A stretch of DNA of 64,000 nucleotides from CAYVFC01 sp964450715 (GCA_964450715.1 CAYVFC010000031.1:1-64000), one strand, 5' to 3'. Shown: positions 17,696 through 31,679, counted from the stretch's first letter. Program-made: numbers and translations. Notes: generated from the letters alone by a model not told the origin.

Positions 17696-18838
17696 ATGCT
17701 CGAACTGCTGCAGCGACTCGGTTACTACCCGCGCTTCTGCGTATGGGAGCTGACCCTGGTCTGCGATCTGCGCTGCCGGCATTGCGGCTCCTATGCCGGG
17801 GCCAGGCGCGACCAGGAGCTCGACTACGAGCAGTGCCTGCGGGTCGTCGATCAGCTGGCCGAGATGCGTTGCGAGCGGCTGACCCTGGGTGGGGGCGAGC
17901 CCACGCTTCACCCCCACTGGCACGAGCTGGGCGCCAGGCTCCGCGACCGCGGCGTTTTGGTGAACATCATCTCGAACGGTTGGAGCTGGTCGCGGGAGCA
18001 CCTGCGCAAGGCCCAGGACGCGGGTTTGATCAACGTGGCCTTCAGCCTGGACGGGTTGGAGCAGGCGCACGATACCGTTCGCCGCCAGGGCTCTTTCCGG
18101 CGCGTGGTCGACGCGATCGACATGTGCGTGGCCGAGGCAATGCCGGTCAGCGTGGTTACCCACGTCAACCAGCTCAACAAGCAGAGCCTGCCCGAGCTGC
18201 GCGAATTTCTGGGCGCGCACGGGCTGGCTTCCTGGCAGATCCAGCTCGGCAATCCGTCGGGCACCATGAGCGAGTACCGGGAGCTGGTCATCCAGCCCGA
18301 GGATCTGCTCTTCCTCGTCCCGCTCATCGCCGAGCTGCGCAGCGACGCCGTGGAACGTCCTCTGATCTTTCCGGCGGACAACGTGGGGTACTTCGGCCGT
18401 TACGAGAAAGCGATTAGGGATCGCGGTGTGGAGATCTCCTTTTGGATCGGCTGCCGCGCCGGCTGCCAGGTAATCGGCATCGAGAGTAACGGTAACGTCA
18501 AGGGTTGCCTCTCGCTTCCCTCGGCGCGCCACGGAAACGATCGATTTATAGAGGGTAATCTCTTGCAGGAACCGCTGGCCTCGCTCTGGAACCGGCCCGA
18601 CGCCTTCGCCTTCAACCGCGAGTTCACCGAAGGGCAGCTCGACGGCTTCTGCGCGGTCTGCCGCTACCGGGACATCTGCCGGGGAGGCTGCGCCTGGACG
18701 GCCTACAGCCACACCAAGAACCGTTTCGACAACCCCTACTGTTTCTACCGCCAGGCCGTGCTGCAGGGGCGCTTCGATCTGCTGGCGGACGAGCAGCCCA
18801 CCGAGGCCGAGCTCGGCTTCGTCCGGGCCAAGGGGTAG
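17696..18838 (+). CDS. Radical SAM/SPASM-domain protein
   Basis: 380 residues. The radical SAM motif is CDLRCRHC (C23, C27, C30), followed by the SAM-binding GGGEPT (65-70) and ISNG. The C-terminal SPASM-type region has auxiliary-cluster cysteines: IGCRAGC...GCLSLPS (about 258-275), then CAVCRYRDICRGGC (about 318-331) and a final Cys in NPYCFYR. SPASM enzymes modify peptides and proteins (thioether or C-C crosslinks, epimerisation, sactisynthase-type chemistry). It lies 29 bp after the YMAP-repeat lipoprotein, which is its likely substrate. No RRE/PqqD-like domain or dedicated protease is visible next to it. The start ATG is taken for its agreement with the family N-terminus. Confidence 0.88.
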   Translation: MLELLQRLGYYPRFCVWELTLVCDLRCRHCGSYAGARRDQELDYEQCLRVVDQLAEMRCERLTLGGGEPTLHPHWHELGARLRDRGVLVNIISNGWSWSREHLRKAQDAGLINVAFSLDGLEQAHDTVRRQGSFRRVVDAIDMCVAEAMPVSVVTHVNQLNKQSLPELREFLGAHGLASWQIQLGNPSGTMSEYRELVIQPEDLLFLVPLIAELRSDAVERPLIFPADNVGYFGRYEKAIRDRGVEISFWIGCRAGCQVIGIESNGNVKGCLSLPSARHGNDRFIEGNLLQEPLASLWNRPDAFAFNREFTEGQLDGFCAVCRYRDICRGGCAWTAYSHTKNRFDNPYCFYRQAVLQGRFDLLADEQPTEAELGFVRAKG

Positions 18839-18944
18839 GGCGACGCGAACCGTCCCCGTTTGGCGCTTTACCTGGGCCTGTTTGCTGCTACATTTTCGTA
18901 CAGCACTGGTTGGCTCGAAACGCCCAGCGAATGGGAGGTCCGCC

Positions 18945-19910
18945 ATGACCGGATGGTCGCTTCGTCAGCTCTGCAGGGGTAGAAACCGGCTCGTCCGCGC
19001 AGGGACGGTCGCGCTCGTCGTGCTCGGCTTGTCGGCGGGATGCTCGGGCGAAAGCTCGGTCGGCAGTAGGCGCTGCGTTTTCAACCAGGTCGTCGCCTGC
19101 GAGTGCCTCGGGCAACCGATAGGCGCGCGTACCTGTCTGCCCGACGGGAGCGGTTACGGCGGCTGCGTGTGTCCGGACGGAACGGACGGGGCAGCCGGAT
19201 TCGGCGGTAGCGGAGGCTGGGGCGGCATCGGCGGCTGGGGCGGATCACCTCCATTGGACGCCGGGTCGACCGCCGGGGCGGGCGGCAGCGCCGGCAGTGC
19301 CGGCAGCGCCGGCAGCGCCGGAACGCAGGCCGGCACCGGCGGGCAGACGCCGCCCGATCCCTTTGACGGCGGCATAGCCGACGGGAGCACCAACCCGCCG
19401 CTGACCGACTCCGCTACCCCCACCGACTCGGCCACCGCGGTGGACACCGGCCAGCCCAACCCGAACGACCCCTTTGACGAGGCACGGCGGATCTGCGTGG
19501 AGCATACCAACCAGCTGCGCGCCACCCAGGGCCTTCAGCCTTACAACCGCGCCACCCCGGCGCAGGAGGCTTGCTCGGATCAGGGGGCGGAGAAGGACGG
19601 GGCGAACAACGCGGCGCACTCCTCAGCGGGAGATTGCCCAGGCTTCGGCGGTCAGAACACCTGCCCCAACTGGAACCTCGGCTGGAACGGCTCGACCATC
19701 GAGGAGCTGATCGTCAATTGTCTCGACGCGATGTGGGCCGAGGGCGAGCCGCCGATACCGCGCGATCAGTGCATCGCCGACTACTATGGCTGCTTCATGG
19801 ACCACGGCCACTATATCAACATGACCAGCACCACCACCACGGTCATGTCCTGCGGTTTCTACGAGGTATCGCCCGGCGTCTACTGGATGAACCAGGACTT
19901 CGGAAGGTAG
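18945..19910 (+). CDS. CAP (SCP/PR1)-domain lipoprotein
   Basis: 321 residues from ATG 18945, behind GGGAGG. A lipoprotein signal (VALVVLGLSAGC) is followed by a Cys-rich segment (CVFNQVVACECLGQP...CLPDGSGYGGCVCPDG), a Gly/Ser/Ala linker with AGSAGSAGSAG, and a Thr/Asp-rich spacer. The C-terminal 140 residues form a CAP domain: CVEHTNQLRATQGL, AHSSAGDCPGFGGQN, GHYINMTSTTTTVMSCGFYE and an ending YWMNQDFG. CAP proteins are extracellular and have varied roles; no enzyme activity is certain. It follows the radical SAM gene but after 106 bp, so a shared operon is uncertain. Confidence 0.82.
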   Translation: MTGWSLRQLCRGRNRLVRAGTVALVVLGLSAGCSGESSVGSRRCVFNQVVACECLGQPIGARTCLPDGSGYGGCVCPDGTDGAAGFGGSGGWGGIGGWGGSPPLDAGSTAGAGGSAGSAGSAGSAGTQAGTGGQTPPDPFDGGIADGSTNPPLTDSATPTDSATAVDTGQPNPNDPFDEARRICVEHTNQLRATQGLQPYNRATPAQEACSDQGAEKDGANNAAHSSAGDCPGFGGQNTCPNWNLGWNGSTIEELIVNCLDAMWAEGEPPIPRDQCIADYYGCFMDHGHYINMTSTTTTVMSCGFYEVSPGVYWMNQDFGR

Positions 19911-19926
19911 CTCCCCGCCGACGGGG

Positions 19927-21069
19927 ATGATCGCGCCCCGGGTTTCGTGCTATTCCCCGGCCGTGGAAGAGCGGGAGCGCGGAGCGGAGAAGGCACCGGA
20001 GGAGGCGATAGCTACCGCCGCGGAGGGCTCGCCCCCTTTGGCGGATGCACAGCCCGTCGAGGTCGCGCCGCCTCCGGGGCTCGCCCGCAAGCTGGTAGAC
20101 CGCACCCGGTTGCTGCTGCCCTGGGCATCGCTGGCGGTCGGTGTGGTCTCGGCGCTGATGCTGGACCGCAGCCCGGACCGGGCCTGGATAGCGGCCTCGG
20201 CCGCCGCTGCGGTCTGGCTCACGCTGGTGGCCTTGCAGTGGTTCTCCCGAGCGACTCGGCAGGAGGTGACCGGTTTTCGGCGCTTCCTGCTGCGGGTCCT
20301 GCGCTTCTCCTCGCTGATGGCCACCCAGTCGCTGGTACAGCTCACGCTCTTCTTCGCGCTTCCCTTCTACTTTCAGGCCGCCGCGCTCGACGCCGGGCAC
20401 GTCGCCTTTCTGGCCGGGCTCTGCTTGCTGTCGCTGGTCTCGCTCTGGGACCCCTGGACCGAATGGATACTGGAGACCCCCATCCTCTCGGCGCTTTTGC
20501 CGGCGACCTGCAGCTTCGTGGCGCTGGCCGCGCTGCTGCCCGTGTTCGGGCTCTCCACCCGGGTGAGCCTCTGGCTCGCCGCCCTGCTCTCCAGCATCGG
20601 CGTGCCGCTGCTCACCGCGGCCGCCGCCACGCCGGAACGGCGTCGGTTGGCCGCCGTGGCCGGCGGCGTGGTAGCGCTCGCCCTGCCGCTCTCGCTCCTG
20701 CTCGGCGCCTCGCGCATCATCCCGGCCGCTCCGCTGCGGCTGGTCAAGGCCGAGATGGGCACCCGAATAGAGAACAAATGGGTGGTCGATCCGGTCGAGC
20801 AACTGGACCGGGCTCCGCGGCGCCTGTACTGCGCCACGGCCATCTACTCCCCGCTCGGTCTCAAGGACCGGCTCTTCCATGTCTGGCGCAAGGACGGTCG
20901 ACCGCTCGCCACGGTAGAGCTCAAGATCGTGGGTGGCCGCCGCCAGGGCTACCGGACCCGCAGCCGTATCAGCCACTTCGGCCGCCAGCCCGACGGCGAG
21001 TACTCCTGCACCGTGCAGACGCAGACCGGGCAGGTGCTCGGCACCCGCTCGGTCCTTATCGGGCGGTGA
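19927..21069 (+). CDS. DUF5924/DUF2914 membrane protein
   Basis: 380 residues. After about 50 cytoplasmic residues there are six or seven hydrophobic spans (about 60-260) rich in Leu/Ala/Val, of the DUF5924 type. The C-terminal 110 residues form a DUF2914 domain: LYCATAIYSPLGLKDRLFHVWRKDG, ATVELKIVGG, YRTRSRISHF and EYSCTVQTQTGQVLGTRSVLI, a beta-sandwich that may bind a ligand outside the membrane. Function is not known. It is 16 bp after the CAP gene. Its 3' end is followed at once by a REP-like hairpin. Confidence 0.8.
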   Translation: MIAPRVSCYSPAVEERERGAEKAPEEAIATAAEGSPPLADAQPVEVAPPPGLARKLVDRTRLLLPWASLAVGVVSALMLDRSPDRAWIAASAAAAVWLTLVALQWFSRATRQEVTGFRRFLLRVLRFSSLMATQSLVQLTLFFALPFYFQAAALDAGHVAFLAGLCLLSLVSLWDPWTEWILETPILSALLPATCSFVALAALLPVFGLSTRVSLWLAALLSSIGVPLLTAAAATPERRRLAAVAGGVVALALPLSLLLGASRIIPAAPLRLVKAEMGTRIENKWVVDPVEQLDRAPRRLYCATAIYSPLGLKDRLFHVWRKDGRPLATVELKIVGGRRQGYRTRSRISHFGRQPDGEYSCTVQTQTGQVLGTRSVLIGR

Positions 21070-21082
21070 CTGACTAACTAAG

Positions 21083-21149
21083 AAGGGGACGGTCCTGCTT
21101 AATTGCTTTATCGTAGGTGCGTTAGGCAATTAAGCAGGACCGTCCCCTT
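21083..21149. repeat. REP-like palindrome (GGACGGTCCTGCTTAATTG)
   Basis: Perfect 24-bp arms at 21083-21106 and 21126-21149 flank a 19-nt loop (TTTATCGTAGGTGCGTTAG). A second copy with the same loop is at 23398-23458. Arms of this kind are typical of elements mobilised by REP-associated tyrosine transposases, but no such gene is in this window. Confidence 0.85.
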
Positions 21150-21330
21150 TCCTTGCCCTTTCCGTTAGGCAATTAAGCAGGACCGTCCCCTTTCCTTGCC
21201 CTTTCCTTGGTCCCCTTTCCTTCCCCTTTCCTTCCCCCTTTCCTTCCCTTTCCTTCAAGCAGGACCGTCCCCTTTCCTTCCTTTCCTTCTTTTGAAGCAG
21301 GACCGTCCCCTTTCGTCCTTTCGTCCCGTC
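21150..21330. repeat. Array of REP half-arms and CCTTTCCTT tracts
   Basis: The half-arm AAGCAGGACCGTCCCCTTTC recurs at about 21132, 21175, 21254 and 21294, separated by CCTTTCCTTGC/CCTTTCCTTCC low-complexity DNA. The purine/pyrimidine strand bias is strong. The remaining gap to 21769 is not coding; it holds a short dispersed sequence near 21640 and the AGGAGAGG ribosome site of the next gene. Confidence 0.75.
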
Positions 21331-21635
21331 GCTTTCGTCGGCGGTGACACGCGATTGCCTTAAAACCAGCTTCAGGCCGTCGTACAATTACAATCAATTA
21401 ATTGAAGGCGCTCCACATAGCTCTCGGATCAAGCTAATCGGGAAATTTCGACTTATTGATGATCAACCTACAAATGCACGAGGCGGCCATTGCATATGAT
21501 CTTCCTGGTCTATTATCACCTCTGCCAAGGCGAGTTCAGACCAGGGTTTTCTAGTTGGATCCCGGCTCAAAATGGCGGACCGAGCCTCGGGGGCGGGTCG
21601 CGCGTAGCTGCAAGGAGCGACGACGACGGACTAGC

Positions 21636-21662
21636 AGCGCTGTTTCGAGGAGGAGCGACGCA
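21636..21662. repeat. Dispersed AGCAGCGCTGTTTCGAGGAGGAGCGA sequence
   Basis: This sequence resembles 33504-33525 inside the MITE-like element (AGCAGCGCTATTTCGAGGA) and 37513-37530 (TTATTTCGAGGAGGAGCG). It may be a conserved piece of a dispersed element family. Confidence 0.4.
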
Positions 21663-21769
21663 GCAGACGCGCGCGCCCCGCTCGCGAGGCGAATAGAGTC
21701 GCATTTAGAGCCGGCAACTAGTTAGACAACGGGTTCCGGGAGCGTAGCGCAGATAGGAGAGGTGAACCG

Positions 21770-22714
21770 ATGTCTTATACCATCTTGGTAATCGACGATA
21801 CTCCTGCGTTACGCCACCTCGTCAGGCTCATGCTGAAGAAGCACGATGGTATTGCCGAGGTGCTGACCGCGGCCGACGCCGAAGAGGGGTTGCGGATATT
21901 GACTGACCAGTCCGTCGATCTCGTCTTATGTGACCTTGGCATGCCAGATGTTGATGGCTTCGAGTTCCTGGTGCGAAAGTCACGGATCGATTCCGCCGGA
22001 TCGATTCCGGTTATTGTCTTGACCGCGCAAGAAGAACTCTCGAGTAAAGTACGAGCCCTAAAGAGCGGAGCCTCTGACTACCTGACCAAGCCTTTCGAAG
22101 AAGAGGAGCTCGTGTCGCGGATAGATGTCCATCTGAAGATCAAGGAACTTCGCGATCAGCTGCAACGAAACAATGCCGAACTAGAAACATTGAACGACGA
22201 GCTTAAGCGGCAATCCAGAATTGATCCGCTCACCAAAATTGCGAACCGGGGATTCTTCGAAAGTTGCATCGAAGAGGAGATCCAGAGAGCCCTGCGATAC
22301 GAACGCCCGCTCAGCTTGTTGATGATGGACATCGATCACTTCAAGCAGGTCAACGATTGCCACGGGCATCAAGCGGGTGACCAGGTTCTAAAAGAAGTAG
22401 CGACCACGGTTCGTTCTACCCTCCGCCGACACGACGCCGTCGGTCGCTATGGTGGCGAGGAGTTCGGTGTCTTGCTACCGGAAACGATAGAGGCCAACGC
22501 TCTGGTAGTGGCGGAGCGGTGTAGGAAGTCAGTGGAATCTACGGAGATCAGATGCGGCGAGGCTCGGTTACGCGTCACGGTCAGCGTAGGAGCGGCTTCC
22601 CTCGGACCGGGTGTCGACTCTATAAGCACTTTGATCGGACGTGCAGATAGAGCCCTTTACCTGGCGAAGCATGCCGGCCGAAACCAGGTAAAGAGCTCCA
22701 TGGACATCGAATAG
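21770..22714 (+). CDS. PleD-type response regulator, REC-GGDEF diguanylate cyclase
   Basis: 314 residues, AGGAGAGG before ATG. The receiver domain (1-120) has the acidic pair D9/D10, phospho-acceptor D55 (LVLCDLGMPD) and K107 (TKPF). A short coiled coil (about 125-148) joins it to a GGDEF domain with DPLTKIANR, MMDIDHFKQVND, the active-site GGEEF (228-232), and an intact inhibitory site RRHD (219-222) five residues before it. It should make cyclic di-GMP when phosphorylated and be product-inhibited. No cognate kinase is adjacent. Its codon use is less GC-biased than most genes here and it sits between repeat arrays, which suggests transfer or a distinct genomic island. Confidence 0.93.
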   Translation: MSYTILVIDDTPALRHLVRLMLKKHDGIAEVLTAADAEEGLRILTDQSVDLVLCDLGMPDVDGFEFLVRKSRIDSAGSIPVIVLTAQEELSSKVRALKSGASDYLTKPFEEEELVSRIDVHLKIKELRDQLQRNNAELETLNDELKRQSRIDPLTKIANRGFFESCIEEEIQRALRYERPLSLLMMDIDHFKQVNDCHGHQAGDQVLKEVATTVRSTLRRHDAVGRYGGEEFGVLLPETIEANALVVAERCRKSVESTEIRCGEARLRVTVSVGAASLGPGVDSISTLIGRADRALYLAKHAGRNQVKSSMDIE

Positions 22715-22764
22715 GTTATAGATACGCTAGGGGGAAGGGGACGGGGGGGAAGGGGACGGTCCTG

Positions 22765-23040
22765 TTGCGCCAGGCCAAGCCTGGGAAAGGAGGAAGTCCA
22801 CAGCTGAGAAGACAGAAACCTTTCGGAGTATCCCTGCGGGTAAGCAATCCCGCCCAGTCAAGCCTGGCCAGCAGCTGGAAGCGAGTCTTGCGTGGCTGTG
22901 CATCAACGGGTAACCGTGGCTGCGAAGCGTAGACAGCGAATGCGTAGGCTGAGCAATTGAGCCCCGAAAGTCCCGATATCGCGGGAGCCGACGCAGTCAG
23001 GACAGCGGAAGGCAATATCTCCGTGCCGTAGAGGCCTGGT
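22765..23040 (+). ncRNA. Probable group II intron 5' fragment (no ORF)
   Basis: The sequence begins TTGCGCCAGGC directly after GGGGACGGTCCTG, which is the REP arm interrupted before CTTAATTG. It has features that I associate with domain I of bacterial group II introns: GGAAAGGAGGAAGTC, CAGAAACCTTTCGGAGTATCC, GCGAATGCGTAGGCTGAGC, CCGAAAGTCCCGATATCGCG and GGGAGCCGACGCAGTCAGGACAGCGGAAGGCAA. No reverse transcriptase and no domain V hairpin follow, so it would be a truncated, inactive copy. The assignment is from memory of such introns and needs a covariance search. Confidence 0.45.
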
Positions 23041-23045
23041 GTTAG

Positions 23046-23351
23046 CGCGCACGCTCTTCTGCAGTAAACCGCCCGAGACGCGCACGTTCTTCTGCAGCGG
23101 GTAGCCAGTTAGTGTGTTTCGATCTCGGATGGTGGGTCGAGCTTATTGGCTGAGTCCAGGTAGTAATCGATACTCGCGGGCTCGAATCCCTCGTGGGTGC
23201 GTGCGTACTCGGCAGCGCGGCGGTACCGGCCAGTGCTGCCCCAGCACGCGGTGAAGCGCCGTGTGTTCGGGCTAGCGGCGCTGGTAAACGTCGGGACCGG
23301 CAGCAAGCGGCTGAGCACACCCAGGGCACGGGATGCGGCGGACACCCCCAC
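23046..23351 (-). pseudogene. Coding-like remnant with 33-bp direct repeat
   Basis: CGCGCACG(C/T)TCTTCTGCAG occurs at 23046-23064 and 23079-23097, a 33-bp period. Upstream on the minus strand an 80-codon frame ending at about 23109 reads RYRRAAEYARTHEGFEPASIDYYLDSANKL, which has protein-like composition. No ribosome site or complete domain is present. I read it as gene debris between the intron fragment and a REP copy; the parent family is not recognised. Confidence 0.3.
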
Positions 23352-23397
23352 CGCCGTGCCTTGTGCACGAATCGGAACAAGAACAAGGGAACAAGGG

Positions 23398-23458
23398 GAC
23401 GGTCCTGCTTAATTGATTGCTTTATCGTAGGTGCGTTAGGCAATTAAGCAGGACCGTC
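23398..23458. repeat. Second REP-like palindrome copy
   Basis: Arms GACGGTCCTGCTTAATTG (23398-23415) and its complement (23441-23458) enclose the same CTTTATCGTAGGTGCGTTAG loop as the copy at 21083-21149. The right arm is cut after CCGTC, where the remnant of a beta-helix gene begins. Confidence 0.85.
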
Positions 23459-23880
23459 TAGTCGTGGACCAGAAAGTAACCCTCGTTGGCATTGAGCCCC
23501 CAGCCCCCGTTCTGGCTCATCATGTTGTTGCGTAAATCGATGCCGACGGTGCCCGGGCCTATGTTCACCCCGTCGGTGGTGTTGCCGTGAATCGTGTTGT
23601 GCACGACCACCGAGTCGTCGGCCTGGCCGACGATGAAGATCCCAATGCCGGTGTTCTGGTAGACGGTATTTCCCCTGGCAATCGATCCGGCCGCCGTCGC
23701 CTCTCTGGCGGGTTGCTCGAACGCCGCCGGAACGGTCGCCACGGCATTGAACTGTCTCGCATCGATGGAATACGAGGCAAAGATATGGTTAACGATCTTT
23801 GCGCCGATCTCGTAAGGCGGAAAGTTCCCCGCCCGGGTGAAGCGAGAGGACCGCGCTCTGGTTTGGGCGGACGGCTCGGC
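23458..23880 (-). pseudogene. Right-handed beta-helix repeat protein fragment
   Basis: On the minus strand an open frame from about 23880 to the TAG at 23458-23460 encodes parallel beta-helix coils: GNTVYQNTGIGIFIVGQADD, VVHNTIHGNTTDGVNIG and IDLRNNMMSQNGGWGLNANEG. Each coil has the N.i..n...Gi.i pattern of pectate-lyase/NosD-like proteins. There is no good start; the only candidate is GTG 23742, and the frame is continuous with that of the TPR regulator upstream after its TGA. The end lies at the REP arm, whose last base supplies part of the stop codon. This is a fragment of a larger, probably secreted protein, broken by the repeat. Confidence 0.6.
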
Positions 23881-25485
23881 TCACTGCAGCTCGAGGCCTA
23901 CCTTGCTCAGGCCCTCGACCATACGGTCGAGGATGATGTCGAACTTGACATAGCGTCGGATTAAGTCGCGGCCGCGACTCGGGAAGTCTGGTTTGACCCT
24001 CAAGAGCTCCTCGGCGGCCTTCCTGCCCGACTCGAGGTCTCCCAGATGCGCGAGGGTGACCGCCATGCCCAGTGGAGTCCAGAAAAGGTGGGGTCTCTTG
24101 TAGTTGAGTGCCTCCTGGTACGCCAGCTGGTAGTTCTCTTGCCGGATATAGTCTATCCAGAGCCCTCCATGGATGACGAGGTTATAGTACGGGTTGAGCT
24201 TAATGGCTCTCTCTACGAGAGCCCTGCCGCGGTCCCACTCGCCCAGCAGCATCATCACGTAGCCGATTACGTCGATGAAGAACAGAGAATTCGGATTCAG
24301 GGCGAGGGCCTTTTCGATCTCGATCAGTCCAGAGGGCAATTCGCTACTGTACAGGCGGATGAGGGCCAGCGTGAAACGGGCCCGCTGACTCTCCGGATTC
24401 AGCTTGATCCCCGTTTCCGCATATTCGACCGCCTTAGGAAGCGCACGCTCGAAGCCGGGCACATCCAGGCCGTACGCGGTCCCGTACAGGCGTCCGGCCA
24501 TGGACCACACCTGACCACAATCCGGCTCGGTTTTCAGGGCGTACTCCAACGCCTTTATCGCTCGTCCGAAGGTATCGGGGGTGAGCTTCAGATCACATTC
24601 GTGATAACGCAGGATGGCTTGGTAGGTGCTCAACTTGGACGGCGTCTTGTACCTCGATTCCTTGGACAAGGTCTTGATGATGATCCCCTGCGCGCCGGTG
24701 GTTTTTGCAGCCACCACCTGGGCGACCTCCTCTTGGAACGGGACTAGCTGGGATGCGTCGGTTTCGGACCGGTGCGTGTCAGCCCAGAGCTGCTCGCCGG
24801 TCGAACGATCCGTCAAATTCACGTTGACCTTGACCCAGGTCCTGTCCTTGAAGATGTGCCCCCCGAGGAGGAAGCGAGCATCGCCTTTGATGGCGTCTCC
24901 CCCCTGGGACGTATCGAGCACCACCCTGACTTCCTGGAACCGGGCGATCTCCAGAGCGATCTCCGTCGCCAGACCAATACCGATGTAGGCAACCTCCGGA
25001 TCGTTCGGCAGGCACCGGAAGGGCTGCACCACTATCGAAGGCCAAAGCGCCTCGGAGCGTGGCGCGTCGTCTTCCTCGCCGCCAGAAACCTCTACTGGCT
25101 CCCCTGTTCGCTCGGTAAAGGTCGGGACGTACCCTCCCTTGGGGATCTCGATGCCTATTCGGTCTTGCCGACCGTCTACGAGGTAGTACCGCTCGATCAA
25201 CCGGCGTAACCTTCCAGCCTCGATACGGACGACAGGATCCACGTTACCATCGAAGTCCTCACCTCGACCGAAGACCTTAGTTGCGATGGTGTAGCCCTTC
25301 AGGGTATGGCTGTTCCCGCTAAGGGTTTCCTCGACCACGAATCGAAGGAACCCCCTTAATCTCTTGGAGGCGACGAAGTCCGCGCTGCTCAGAATCCGCT
25401 CCAGCTGCTCCCTGATGGCCGGCGCTGAAGGGCTCCGTTCCAGGCTGTCCGGTGCTGTCCTACCGTTCTGCTTCCTCGTAGCCAC
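23881..25485 (-). CDS. TPR protein with N-terminal wHTH-like and TolB-like regions
   Basis: 534 residues from GTG 25483-25485, with GGGGGTG upstream; this start removes 45 unrelated residues of the longest frame. The N-terminal part (IREQLERILSSADFVASKRLRGFLRFVVEETL...VFGRGEDFDGNVDPVVRIEAGRLRRLIERYY) is a domain common in TPR-containing adenylate-cyclase-like regulators. Next comes a TolB-like segment (IVVQPFRCLPNDPEVAYIGIGLATEIALEIARF, VLLGGHIFKDRTWVKVNVNLTD) without an enzymatic site, and then at least five TPR units (about 300-520). It is probably cytoplasmic and regulatory or a scaffold; no output enzyme is present. It is surrounded by repeats and fragments. Confidence 0.78.
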   Translation of the reverse strand: MATRKQNGRTAPDSLERSPSAPAIREQLERILSSADFVASKRLRGFLRFVVEETLSGNSHTLKGYTIATKVFGRGEDFDGNVDPVVRIEAGRLRRLIERYYLVDGRQDRIGIEIPKGGYVPTFTERTGEPVEVSGGEEDDAPRSEALWPSIVVQPFRCLPNDPEVAYIGIGLATEIALEIARFQEVRVVLDTSQGGDAIKGDARFLLGGHIFKDRTWVKVNVNLTDRSTGEQLWADTHRSETDASQLVPFQEEVAQVVAAKTTGAQGIIIKTLSKESRYKTPSKLSTYQAILRYHECDLKLTPDTFGRAIKALEYALKTEPDCGQVWSMAGRLYGTAYGLDVPGFERALPKAVEYAETGIKLNPESQRARFTLALIRLYSSELPSGLIEIEKALALNPNSLFFIDVIGYVMMLLGEWDRGRALVERAIKLNPYYNLVIHGGLWIDYIRQENYQLAYQEALNYKRPHLFWTPLGMAVTLAHLGDLESGRKAAEELLRVKPDFPSRGRDLIRRYVKFDIILDRMVEGLSKVGLELQ

Positions 25486-25739
25486 GTGACACCCCCTACC
25501 CAATGAAGAGCACCGCCGACAGTTGTCTCGACCACTTCTCCAACCGCCCGGCAGGATTTGCGCGCGAGCGCGAAAGCACGGCGCCGTAAAAAATCTGTAA
25601 CCACGAAGGGCCGCCGTCAAGGGACCGACCTAACCTTTTCAACTTTCTACGGCCAACCTGCTTTTTGCCTGGTCTTGCGGACCTCCCGTTGCGCCCCCGA
25701 TCTGCGCGCTCGACCGTCCACGTCCTCGACGTAGAGCCA

Positions 25740-25960
25740 GAGCCTTTGCTCCACTGGGTGGCGGCTTTATCAGCGTACGAAACGGCTGAGAGCTTGGGCG
25801 GAAAAGACGCCGGAGCTTTCAATAATAAAGGGAATGCTCTTTCGCGTCTCGAACGTTACGAGGAGGCTCTTACGGCTTATCGAAAGGCGCTAGAAATCGA
25901 TGCCGATCACTTTGGCGCTTACATGAACATGGCTCGCGTCTTAAAAGAACTCGGACGGCC
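25740..25960 (+). pseudogene. TPR protein remnant
   Basis: The plus strand here encodes about two TPR units: AYETAESLGGKDAGAFNNKGNAL and RYEEALTAYRKALEIDADHFGAYMNMARVLKELGR. The frame lacks a proper start; upstream residues are the antisense of the neighbouring gene's leader. After LKELGR it runs into unrelated sequence (25970-26096). It is a fragment of a TPR gene, possibly related to the TPR regulator next to it. The rest of the gap to 26282 has short inverted repeats (CCTGTCCG/CGGACAGG at 26131-26156) and no gene that I can see. Confidence 0.6.
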
Positions 25961-26282
25961 GACGGTCTCGGTACGATGGGGAGAGCTGAGAGGCGCGAGT
26001 GTGATTCGTAGCTCATCGTGGGCGACCGAGATGTCTCCAGAGCAAGCGAACAGATCGTGCAACAACGTTCTGCTCTCCTGTTCGGCGCGAGCGTAGTGAG
26101 AGCGAAGCAGGTAATTCCTGCTACTTACCTCCTGTCCGCGAAAAAAACCGGACAGGTATTGGTCCGCACCCCAGAATGGACGACCCTATACTCCTTTCTC
26201 ATAGGCCCCGTAAGCTTTTTCGGCTATCTTTTGTAGGTATTTATGCAACGTGGGGGTTTACCGAAGTATGCGAACCGGCGTT

Positions 26283-31607
<5,325 letters not shown>

Positions 31608-31679
31608 GCCGCTTCTCGCTCTGGTATTGCTGGATGCGAAACCGGGCAAGTATAGCGCCTGAGCGGGCGCGGGCAGGCG

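Noticed and set aside
22765..23040. RNase P or other housekeeping RNA
   Set aside because: The GGAGGAAGTCC piece resembles RNase P, but the remaining conserved RNase P segments (such as ACAGAA near the 3' end in the right setting) are missing.
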